Of a stretch of DNA of 5,313 nt, positions 1-5,313 are shown in pieces; positions within the stretch are counted from its first letter, which is position 1, and each line of letters begins with the position of its first letter. Made by a program: the position numbers and the translations under genes. The DNA is from Gemmatimonadaceae bacterium (GTDB lineage Bacteria > Gemmatimonadota > Gemmatimonadetes > Gemmatimonadales > Gemmatimonadaceae), in NCBI GenBank assembly GCA_014379705.1, contig JACMLI010000678.1:1-5313 (forward strand), given 5' to 3'. Below the pieces are notes generated by a model. The model saw nothing but the letters and a program-made list of their open reading frames with translations, made no database searches and was not told the DNA's origin.

Positions 1-1219
1 CGGCCGTGACCGCGCCACGACCAAAGCGTGCCCCCGCCGCAAGGCTGGACCGCAACCGCCAGGCCGGCAGCAGTCCGATGAGCACGCCCACCACCAACGA
101 CACCGTCGCGGCGATGGCCACGACGCGGGCATCGATCGCGAGTTCGGCCGAACGCGGCACGCCAAGCGCGGGCGTCGCCCGCACGAGCCCGATCACGCTC
201 GACGCGATCCCGATCCCGATCGCGCCCGCGAGCGTCGCCAGCATGACGCTCTCGATGACCAGCTGCCTGACGAGCGTGCGGAATGGTGCACCGAGCGCGG
301 CACGGACCGCGAACGCCTTCTCCCGCCGGGCCATTCGCAGCAGCACAAGGCCCCCGACGTTGGCGCAGGCGAGGAGCAGGACCAGTCCCATGGCCACGCC
401 CAGGGTGGACAGCGAGGACGCCGAGCTGCCAAGGATGGTGTCACGGAGCGAGGTCACCTGCACCGAGGGGAAAATGCCGGCCGGGTCAGGAGCCTCCGCG
501 GACAGTGTCGCCTGGATGCCGGCCAGTTCCTTCGTCGCCGCCTCGATGGTGGTGCCGGGCCCGAGTCGGCCGATGGTGCGGCTGTCGACATGCAGGAACC
601 GGTTTTGCAGCGGCGCACTCGTCGCAGCGACCGGCTCGATGGGCACCCAGATCTCCGCCCATTCCGGATAGCGCTGTCGCGTCGGCACGACGCCGATGAT
701 CGTCACGGGCTTCCCGTCAAGGACAAGCTGCGTGCCGATGGCGGACCGATCGCGCCCATAGCGCGCCCCCCAGATCTCCTCGGAGATGAGGGCAACACCG
801 CCACCATTCGCCCGTTCCTCATCGGGAGCAAAGGCACGGCCGACTAATGGAGAAATGCCAACCACCGACAGGAAGCCGGGCGAGACGAGCGCGAGCACGG
901 CCCGCTCGCGCTTCCCCTGCTCGCCAAGGCTGACCGTCTCGCCGCGGGTAAACCCGACGCCGAGCATGCCCCGAACGCGCGCCTGCCAGTCCCGGAAGGT
1001 CGGGTACGACGGGAGGCGCCGTCCCGTCTTCCCGTCGGACTCCATGAGTGACACGATGGCATCGGCGTCGCGCAGCGGGAGTGGGCGCAGCAGCACGCGA
1101 TCAACGATCGTGATTGCCGCGATGCTCGCCGCCAGCGCCAGCGACAGCGTGACGACCACACCAGTCGTGAACATCGGCGTGCGCAGCAGGGCGCGCCACG
1201 CGTACGTGAGCTCGGTCAA
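1..1219 (-). CDS. ABC transporter permease, MacB/ADOP type (partial, C-terminal part outside window)
   Basis: Inner-membrane permease with a large extracytoplasmic MacB-like domain, of the kind that couples ATP hydrolysis by a separate ATPase to export or mechanical work in the envelope. Translating the minus strand gives 406 uninterrupted residues. A short N-terminal helix (TELTYAWRALLRTP) precedes TM1 at about 17-38. The MacB periplasmic core domain spans about 45-260 and includes the typical IGTQLVLDGKPVTIIGVVP stretch at 162-180. The FtsX domain follows with TM segments near 271-293, 322-346 and 366-386 and the conserved CANVGGLVLLRMARRE at 285-300. The text after the fourth TM (GLLPAWRLRSSLAAGARFGRG) resembles the midpoint of ADOP proteins (about 800 residues, duplicated halves) more than the end of a 400-residue MacB permease; this is inference. 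The start is the TTG at 1219-1217, the first start codon after the in-frame stop near 1318 and the one that gives the usual N-terminus; no Shine-Dalgarno is visible. No ATPase gene is in view. Confidence 0.9.
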   Translation of the reverse strand, partial: MTELTYAWRALLRTPMFTTGVVVTLSLALAASIAAITIVDRVLLRPLPLRDADAIVSLMESDGKTGRRLPSYPTFRDWQARVRGMLGVGFTRGETVSLGEQGKRERAVLALVSPGFLSVVGISPLVGRAFAPDEERANGGGVALISEEIWGARYGRDRSAIGTQLVLDGKPVTIIGVVPTRQRYPEWAEIWVPIEPVAATSAPLQNRFLHVDSRTIGRLGPGTTIEAATKELAGIQATLSAEAPDPAGIFPSVQVTSLRDTILGSSASSLSTLGVAMGLVLLLACANVGGLVLLRMARREKAFAVRAALGAPFRTLVRQLVIESVMLATLAGAIGIGIASSVIGLVRATPALGVPRSAELAIDARVVAIAATVSLVVGVLIGLLPAWRLRSSLAAGARFGRGAVTA

Positions 1220-1226
1220 GAGGCGG

Positions 1227-1258
1227 ACGGCTAGACGGGTAGACGCGTGAACGGGTGA
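1227..1258. repeat. Degenerate 8-bp tandem repeat, four units
   Basis: Four adjacent octamers on the plus strand at 1227, 1235, 1243 and 1251 read ACGGCTAG, ACGGGTAG, ACGCGTGA and ACGGGTGA, sharing the pattern ACGSSTRR (S is G or C, R is A or G). A weaker fifth unit, GCGAGCGA, follows at 1259-1266. The array ends 7 nt upstream of the TTG start of the permease, where a ribosome binding site would be expected. Function is unknown: it may be a family of dispersed intergenic repeats or a slippage-generated leader. Confidence 0.6.
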
Positions 1259-1267
1259 GCGAGCGAA

Positions 1268-1290
1268 GAGAGGATAAAATCTTATCTCTC
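1268..1290. other. A+T-rich hairpin between kinase and permease genes
   Basis: GAGA (1268-1271), a bulged G at 1272 and GATAA (1273-1277) pair with TTATC (1282-1286) and TCTC (1287-1290), closing a 4-nt loop. This gives 9 bp with one bulge in an A+T-rich patch that stands out from its surroundings. It lies 37 nt past the kinase stop. No U-tract follows on the minus-strand transcript, so it is not a clear intrinsic terminator; it could be an attenuating or processing structure, or part of a weak promoter region. Confidence 0.35.
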
Positions 1291-1326
1291 GATGCGCAAG
1301 CGCGACTTTCTCCCGTCAAGCGCCGA

Positions 1327-2751
1327 TCACGCCAGCGGCAACGTCAGCCTGAACTCAGTGCGACCGGGGCGCGACTCGGCGATGGCGAGCGTCCCGTCGT
1401 GCATCTCGGCGATGCGTTGCGCAATCGCGAGCCCGAGCCCCGCCCCACTCGTGGCACTCGCACCATCGCGCACGCGTGACGAGTCGACGCGGAAGAACCG
1501 CTCGAAGACGCGGCGGTGCAACTCCTGCGGAATGCCCCGTCCCGCGTCGATGATCGACACCGAGCAGTGGGTGCCGCTCGTCGCCATGGTCACGTCGACG
1601 CTGCTGCCCGGCGGCGCGTACTTGATGGCGTTGTCGAGCAGGTTGAGCAGCAGGCGGTCGAGCAACGTGGCGTCGCCCAGGATCGGGGCAGCCACGAGTT
1701 CGTGCACCTCCACCTTCACCTGGCGCTGCTCGGCGACATGGCGCACCGCGCGCGAGGCGACGTGCACGAGTTCCTCGAGGTAGAGCGCGTCGCGGTTTGG
1801 CAGGAGGTGACCGGCGTCTGCGCGGCCAATGAGGAACAGGTCATCGACGATGCGATTGAGGCGATGCGCCGCGTCCTGCATCACCGTCACCGACTCGCGG
1901 TACTCCTCTTCGGTGCGATGCTCGCGCGACAGCGTGACTTCAGCTTCGGCGCGCAGGATCGCCGTGGGCGTGCGCAGCTCGTGCGACGCGTCTGCCATGA
2001 AGCGTCGTTGCTGGGTGAAGGCGCCTTCGAGGCGATCGAGCAGGTCGTTGACGACGCGCGCCAGGCGCACGAGTTCGTCCCCTCCCTCGACCGGCAAGCG
2101 TTCGTGCAACGTGGTGGCGCTGATCTCGGCGGCGCGTTCGGCCATGCTGGCCACCGGGGCGAGGCTGCGCTTGGCGAGCACGTAGCCTGCGGTCGCTGCG
2201 CACACGATGAGAAAGGGGACAGCGAGCAGGAAGGTGCGCCGGATGCGCGCGAGCACTTCCTCGACGTCGTTGAGCGGGAAGGCGCCCGTGAGGCCGAACC
2301 GGTCCCGCTCGACGGTGAGGATCCGCGAGACCACGCGGTGGCCGGACCCGCGCCCGGCCACATGGAACGCCGTGGTCGCGAGGGCCGGTCGATCCCGCAG
2401 TGCCGCGAGGAGCCAGTCGCTCTCCAACGCGGGAGGCGGATTCGACCCCTCGCCGCTCTCGGCGATCAGGCCGCCGGTGGAATCGCGCACGACGATGCGC
2501 AGGTCACGAAAGCGGACCTCGGTGACGGCCGAGCGCAGCGCATTCCCCGTGGTCCCGATCATGCGGCGCTCGGCGACGACCTCGCGCGAGAACGCGGTGA
2601 GGGCCTCGTCGATGAACCGGTCGGTCCGGCTTTCCAGTGTTTGGGAGAAGATGACGTAGCAGAAGACCGCGAAGCTCACCAGGGGGACGGCGAGCCAGAG
2701 CGTGTACCACAGCGTGAGGCGCGCCCGGAGGGTCGAAGGCCAACCGGGCAT
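1327..2751 (-). CDS. Sensor histidine kinase with HAMP domain (two-component system)
   Basis: Membrane sensor kinase of 474 residues that autophosphorylates on histidine and passes phosphate to the adjacent regulator. In order: TM1 at about 14-35; an extracytoplasmic sensor region of about 135 residues with no domain I recognise; TM2 at about 173-193; HAMP at about 194-247; HisKA with the H-box ASHELRTP and phospho-acceptor His257; and a HATPase_c domain with N-box LLDNAIKYAP (Asn374), G1 box DAGRGIP (402-408), F-box FERFFRVD (416-423) and G2 box GAGLGLA (436-442). All catalytic boxes are intact, so an active kinase is expected. The ATG at 2751 lies 6 nt after the regulator's stop codon, so the two genes are almost certainly cotranscribed. 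The architecture resembles CusS/BaeS-like kinases, some of which sense metals or envelope damage, but the ligand cannot be inferred. The start is supported by the tight spacing and the short N-terminal tail before TM1. Confidence 0.96.
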   Translation of the reverse strand: MPGWPSTLRARLTLWYTLWLAVPLVSFAVFCYVIFSQTLESRTDRFIDEALTAFSREVVAERRMIGTTGNALRSAVTEVRFRDLRIVVRDSTGGLIAESGEGSNPPPALESDWLLAALRDRPALATTAFHVAGRGSGHRVVSRILTVERDRFGLTGAFPLNDVEEVLARIRRTFLLAVPFLIVCAATAGYVLAKRSLAPVASMAERAAEISATTLHERLPVEGGDELVRLARVVNDLLDRLEGAFTQQRRFMADASHELRTPTAILRAEAEVTLSREHRTEEEYRESVTVMQDAAHRLNRIVDDLFLIGRADAGHLLPNRDALYLEELVHVASRAVRHVAEQRQVKVEVHELVAAPILGDATLLDRLLLNLLDNAIKYAPPGSSVDVTMATSGTHCSVSIIDAGRGIPQELHRRVFERFFRVDSSRVRDGASATSGAGLGLAIAQRIAEMHDGTLAIAESRPGRTEFRLTLPLA

Positions 2752-2757
2752 GGCGAC

Positions 2758-3474
2758 CTAGGCGCGCTTGCGCCCGCCGCCCTTCCGCAGGGCCGCCGAG
2801 ACCTCGGGAACGGCAAGCATGAAGCCGACGCCGCGCACGGTGGTGAAGAGCGCCGCCTCCTCTCCCTCGTCGATCTTGCGTCGCAAGCGGCTCGCGTAGA
2901 CGTCGATGATGTTGGAGTAGGTGTTCCTCGCGTCGTCCCAGACGCTCGACATGAGTTCTGCACGCGTGACGACGCGACCGGCGTTGCGGGCGAGGTGCAG
3001 GAGGAACTCGTATTCCTTTGCCGTGAGCTCGATGTCCCTTTCCCCGCGCTTGACGCGATGCTTCTGGGCGTCGATGGCGAGGTCGGCGATCGTGAGGTGC
3101 GGTGCCGGCAGCTCGTGGTGTCGCCGGATGAGGGCCCGGAGTCGGGCGAGCAGCTCACCGAAGTCGAAGGGCTTGGTGAGGTAGTCGTCGGCCCCGGCGT
3201 CGAGCCCGGCGATGCGGTGCTCCACCGCGTCGAGCGCGGTGAGCATGAGGATCGGGGTCCGATTCCCCATTTCGCGGATCGTCCGACAGACGGCGATGCC
3301 GTCGGGCTCAGGGAGGAGCACATCCAGGACGACGGCGTCGAAGGAGCTTCCCTCGAAAAGGCCAAGCGCCTGGGCCCCGGTGGCCGCCTGCTCGACCGTA
3401 TACCCCGCCTCCCGAAGCCCGCGCGTCACAGACGCTCGGAGCTGCTTGTCATCTTCGGCGAAGAGGATCCGCAT
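2758..3474 (-). CDS. OmpR/PhoB-family response regulator
   Basis: Cytoplasmic DNA-binding regulator of 238 residues, the partner of the kinase encoded immediately downstream. The receiver domain (about 1-118) has the acidic cluster Glu7-Asp8-Asp9, phospho-acceptor Asp51 in VVLDVLLPEPDG, Thr79 and Lys101 in LTKPFDFGEL. The winged-helix effector domain (about 125-223) shows ELTAKEYEFLLHLARN (149-164), VTRAELMSSVWD (169-180), the recognition-helix region SNIIDVYASRLRRKID (187-202) and the wing VRGVGFML (213-220). A short basic tail, KGGGRKRA, ends the protein. The ATG at 3474 was chosen because MRILFAEDD is the usual N-terminus. A GTG at 3510 would add 12 residues (VLFTSPERYLPG) unlike the family, and neither start has a strong Shine-Dalgarno. 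The TAG stop is followed after 6 nt by the kinase ATG. Autoregulation through the upstream divergent region is plausible but not shown. Confidence 0.96.
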   Translation of the reverse strand: MRILFAEDDKQLRASVTRGLREAGYTVEQAATGAQALGLFEGSSFDAVVLDVLLPEPDGIAVCRTIREMGNRTPILMLTALDAVEHRIAGLDAGADDYLTKPFDFGELLARLRALIRRHHELPAPHLTIADLAIDAQKHRVKRGERDIELTAKEYEFLLHLARNAGRVVTRAELMSSVWDDARNTYSNIIDVYASRLRRKIDEGEEAALFTTVRGVGFMLAVPEVSAALRKGGGRKRA

Positions 3475-3512
3475 GCCGGGAAGGTAACGCTCGGGGCTGG
3501 TGAACAGCACTT

Positions 3513-3547
3513 CAGGCTTCAGATATCAGACATCAGATGGCAGGCGG
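3513..3547 (+). repeat. Heptamer array A (five CAGNNNN units)
   Basis: CAG occurs at exactly 7-bp intervals at 3513, 3520, 3527, 3534 and 3541. The units are CAGGCTT, CAGATAT, CAGACAT, CAGATGG and CAGGCGG. The array lies just upstream of the regulator's start codons (3510 or 3474). Its strict phase, and a matching array in the opposite orientation about 100 bp away, make chance unlikely. Function is unknown. Confidence 0.7.
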
Positions 3548-3586
3548 CGGTCCGGCTGGGGCGGGCGCCATCTGGACGACGCTATC

Positions 3587-3614
3587 CGCAGCTGCGCCGT
3601 TCCGCAATCGATTG
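3587..3614. promoter_or_regulatory. Two 10-bp palindromes, candidate operator sites
   Basis: CGCAGCTGCG (3587-3596) and CAATCGATTG (3605-3614) are perfect palindromes with centres 18 bp apart, between the two heptamer arrays and near the middle of the divergent region. Dimeric regulators bind such sites, but a 10-bp palindrome is expected about once per kilobase by chance, so this is only a candidate. Confidence 0.25.
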
Positions 3615-3650
3615 TGCTGCGGTGAGCCCGTGCGAACCAGCACCCAGCGG

Positions 3651-3685
3651 CTTTCTGGCATCTGACATCTGCCAGCTGCCATCTG
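3651..3685 (-). repeat. Heptamer array B (five units, opposite orientation to array A)
   Basis: On the plus strand CTG ends fall exactly every 7 bp at 3657, 3664, 3671, 3678 and 3685, so the minus strand reads five CAGNNNN units: CAGATGG, CAGCTGG, CAGATGT, CAGATGC and CAGAAAG. The array is separated from array A by 103 bp. Positions 3527-3543 and the reverse complement of 3655-3671 agree at 14 of 17 bases, so the pair forms an imperfect inverted repeat. A stray unit, CCATCTG, also occurs at 3568-3574. Confidence 0.7.
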
Positions 3686-3794
3686 CTCGCTCTTCGGCAT
3701 CGCGCCCCCCGCGATTGACCGACATATTGCCGGAGGACCCGCCGCGTCCGGCTTTCGCCCGGGCGCCCCATGGCTCGTTAGGCATCCCCAGCAC

Positions 3795-3801
3795 GGGAGG
3801 A
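3795..3801 (+). promoter_or_regulatory. Ribosome binding site of the GMC oxidoreductase gene
   Basis: GGGAGGA, a strong Shine-Dalgarno match, has its GGAGG core ending at 3800, 5 nt before the GTG at 3806. This decides the start in favour of GTG 3806 over the in-frame GTG at 3815. The ATG at 3769 is followed by a stop after three codons and is not a competitor. Confidence 0.8.
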
Positions 3802-3805
3802 CGCT

Positions 3806-5313
3806 GTGCAATCGGTGGAGTATGATGCGATTGTCGTTGGCTCCGGCATTTCAGGCGGCTGGGCCGCGAAGGAACTGACCGAGAAGGGCCTCCGGGTCCT
3901 CTTGCTCGAACGCGGCCGCAATGTCGAGCACATCAAGGACTACGTGAACGCGACCAAGGGGCCCTGGCAGTATCCGCATCGCGGCGGACGCACCAAGGCC
4001 ATGGAAGCGGAGTACCCCGTGCTCAAGCGCGACTACCCGCTCAACGAAAAGAACCTCGACTTCTGGGTGAAGGATTCGGAATCGCCCTATACCGAGGTGA
4101 AGCGCTTCGACTGGTATCGCGGATACCAGGTCGGCGGGCGTTCGCTGATGTGGGGTCGCCAGAGCTACCGCCTGGGCGACATGGACTTCACGGCCAACGC
4201 GAAGGAAGGACTCGGAGTCGACTGGCCCGTGCGATACGCCGAGATGTCGCCGTGGTACGACAAGGTCGAACAGTTCGCGGGCATCTCGGGATCGCTCGAG
4301 GGATTGCCGCAACTCCCCGACGGCAAGTTCCAGCCTGCGATGCCGCTCAACTGCGGCGAGGAACTCATCGCCGGGCGCCTCAAGACCAAGTTTGGCGGAC
4401 GACGACGCATCATCCCCGGCCGTACCGCCAACCTCACCGCGCCGCTCGAGGGCCGCAGCCCCTGCCAGCACCGCAACGCCTGCTGGCTCGGCTGTCCCTA
4501 CGGCGCCTATTTCAGCACGCAGTCGTCCACGCTGCCGGCCGCCCTCAAGACGGGGCGCCTGACGCTCAACCCCTTCGCGATCGTCACTGAAGTCATTTAC
4601 GACAAGGATGCCAAGCGGGCAACGGGCGTGCGCGTCCTCGATGCCGTGACCGAACAAACGACGGACTACTCCGCCAAGGTCGTGTTCCTCTGCGCGTCCA
4701 CGCTCAACAGCACGTGGTTGCTGATGCGCTCCGCGACCGATGTGTGGCCAGGTGGGCTGGGGAGCAGCTCGGGAGAACTCGGGCACAACCTGATGGACCA
4801 CCACTTCCGTTGTGGCGCCAACGGGTCAATCGAGGGACTCGACGACAAGTACTACTTCGGGCGGCGTCCGACGGGCTTCTACATCCCCCGGTATCGCAAC
4901 GTCGGGAGCGACAAGCGGGAGTACCTGCGTGGCTTCGGCTACCAGGGGAGCGCGAGTCGCTCCGACTGGTCGCGCGCCGTGCGCGAACTCGGCGTGGGCG
5001 CCGCGTTCAAGGACATGATGACCACGCCTGGTGGATGGGGCATCGGCGCCACGGCCTTCGGTGAGATGGTCCCGAACCACGAGAACAAGATCTCGCTCGA
5101 CGAGACGAAGAAGGACAAGTGGGGCCTCCCTGTCGTCAAGATCGATTGCGCCACGGGTGAGAACGAGCGCCTGATGCGCAAGGACATGATCAACGACATG
5201 GCGGAGATGCTCACCGAAGCCGGCTGCACGGACGTGAGGACCTACGACGCGGAGTACTTCCCGGGCATGGGCATTCACGAGATGGGCACGGCGCGCATGG
5301 GACGCGACCCGAA
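3806..5313 (+). CDS. GMC-family FAD oxidoreductase, gluconate/glycoside dehydrogenase-like large subunit (partial, C-terminus outside window)
   Basis: FAD-dependent dehydrogenase of the glucose-methanol-choline family, likely oxidising a sugar, sugar acid or glycoside hydroxyl. 502 residues are visible. The Rossmann motif GSGISGG (12-18) follows the first beta strand, and Glu35 after VLLL should bind the FAD ribose. GGRSLMWGR (110-118) is the second conserved flavin-region motif. Cys220, Cys226 and Cys230 form Cx5Cx3C, the spacing of the [3Fe-4S] ligands known in FAD glucose dehydrogenase large subunits. HEMGTARMGRDP (491-502) marks the C-terminal GMC domain, with His491 the probable catalytic histidine. 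From memory, close homologues are about 565-570 residues, so about 65 are missing, including the second catalytic His/Asn region. No signal peptide is visible at the chosen GTG start; relatives often rely on a small partner subunit for export, which may lie downstream. Gluconate 2-dehydrogenase and glycoside 3-dehydrogenase are both possible activities. Confidence 0.95.
   Translation, partial: MQSVEYDAIVVGSGISGGWAAKELTEKGLRVLLLERGRNVEHIKDYVNATKGPWQYPHRGGRTKAMEAEYPVLKRDYPLNEKNLDFWVKDSESPYTEVKRFDWYRGYQVGGRSLMWGRQSYRLGDMDFTANAKEGLGVDWPVRYAEMSPWYDKVEQFAGISGSLEGLPQLPDGKFQPAMPLNCGEELIAGRLKTKFGGRRRIIPGRTANLTAPLEGRSPCQHRNACWLGCPYGAYFSTQSSTLPAALKTGRLTLNPFAIVTEVIYDKDAKRATGVRVLDAVTEQTTDYSAKVVFLCASTLNSTWLLMRSATDVWPGGLGSSSGELGHNLMDHHFRCGANGSIEGLDDKYYFGRRPTGFYIPRYRNVGSDKREYLRGFGYQGSASRSDWSRAVRELGVGAAFKDMMTTPGGWGIGATAFGEMVPNHENKISLDETKKDKWGLPVVKIDCATGENERLMRKDMINDMAEMLTEAGCTDVRTYDAEYFPGMGIHEMGTARMGRDP

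Larger units (their letters stand above)
3475..3805. other. Divergent intergenic region between regulator and oxidoreductase genes
   Basis: This 331-nt stretch must hold the promoters of both divergent genes. It contains two heptamer arrays (3513-3547 and 3651-3685), 10-bp perfect palindromes at 3587-3596, 3605-3614 and 3756-3765, a 6-bp inverted repeat (3729-3734 with 3747-3752) and the ribosome binding site of the oxidoreductase. A TTGACC at 3715-3720 resembles a -35 element, but no credible -10 follows at 16-18 nt, so I do not call a promoter. Short open frames of 70-92 codons here have no recognisable protein features. Confidence 0.8.

Noticed and set aside
206..223. Tandem GATCCC, GATCCC, GATCGC hexamers
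   Set aside because: They fall inside a transmembrane helix of the permease and encode the alternating Ile-Gly run there; codon choice explains the repeat.
6..671. 221-codon plus-strand open frame at the left edge
   Set aside because: The minus strand encodes a clear MacB/FtsX permease here; the plus-strand product is a Ser/Arg/Ala-rich shadow.
3715..3720. TTGACC as a -35 element for the oxidoreductase gene
   Set aside because: The sequence 16-18 nt downstream is G+C-rich with no -10-like hexamer, so a promoter call is not supported.
3729..3752. 6-bp inverted repeat GCCGGA / TCCGGC as a terminator or riboswitch stem
   Set aside because: The stem is short with a 12-nt loop and no U-tract, and such pairs are common in G+C-rich DNA.
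3526..3811. Small minus-strand open frames (70-92 codons) in the divergent intergenic region
   Set aside because: Overlapping frames of similar length, Arg/Ala-rich, no ribosome binding site or family resemblance, and they run through the repeat arrays.
1516..3825. 769-codon plus-strand open frame antisense to the kinase and regulator genes
   Set aside because: It lies opposite two genes with complete catalytic motifs, has low-complexity composition rich in Arg, Ala, Glu and His, shows no domain, and is the usual artefact of high third-position G+C on the coding strand.
3851..4804. 317-codon minus-strand open frame antisense to the oxidoreductase
   Set aside because: The plus-strand frame carries all GMC motifs across the same bases; the antisense product has no recognisable feature.

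Overview
This is a GC-rich bacterial window (roughly two-thirds G+C by eye) with four protein-coding genes and two short intergenic regions. A MacB/ADOP-type ABC permease, an OmpR-type response regulator with a HAMP histidine kinase, and a GMC oxidoreductase of the gluconate/glycoside dehydrogenase type together suggest a Gemmatimonadota or Acidobacteriota genome. That assignment is inference from gene types and base composition; no marker gene is present.

Layout. Positions 1-1219 (minus strand) hold the N-terminal 406 residues of an ABC transporter permease that runs off the left edge. Positions 1220-1326 are a leader carrying a degenerate 8-bp tandem repeat and an A+T-rich hairpin. Positions 1327-2751 (minus) encode a sensor histidine kinase and 2758-3474 (minus) its response regulator, 6 nt apart and certainly a pair. 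Positions 3475-3805 are a divergent intergenic region with two 7-bp-period repeat arrays in opposite orientation and several short palindromes. Positions 3806-5313 (plus) encode 502 residues of a GMC-family FAD oxidoreductase that runs off the right edge.

How the genes may work together. Regulator, kinase and permease lie in the same direction in the order regulator > kinase > permease. The simplest reading is a two-component system with a membrane permease as target or operon partner, possibly for envelope stress or efflux; the signal and substrate cannot be read from sequence. The oxidoreductase is divergently transcribed and need not be related. It has a Cx5Cx3C motif matching the [3Fe-4S] ligand spacing of FAD glucose dehydrogenase-type large subunits, so it is probably a dehydrogenase passing electrons onward rather than an oxidase.

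I see no new multi-gene system. The least ordinary features are non-coding: the two opposed heptamer arrays between the divergent genes and the octamer array just before the permease start. No RNA gene, CRISPR array, transposase or phage gene was recognised.
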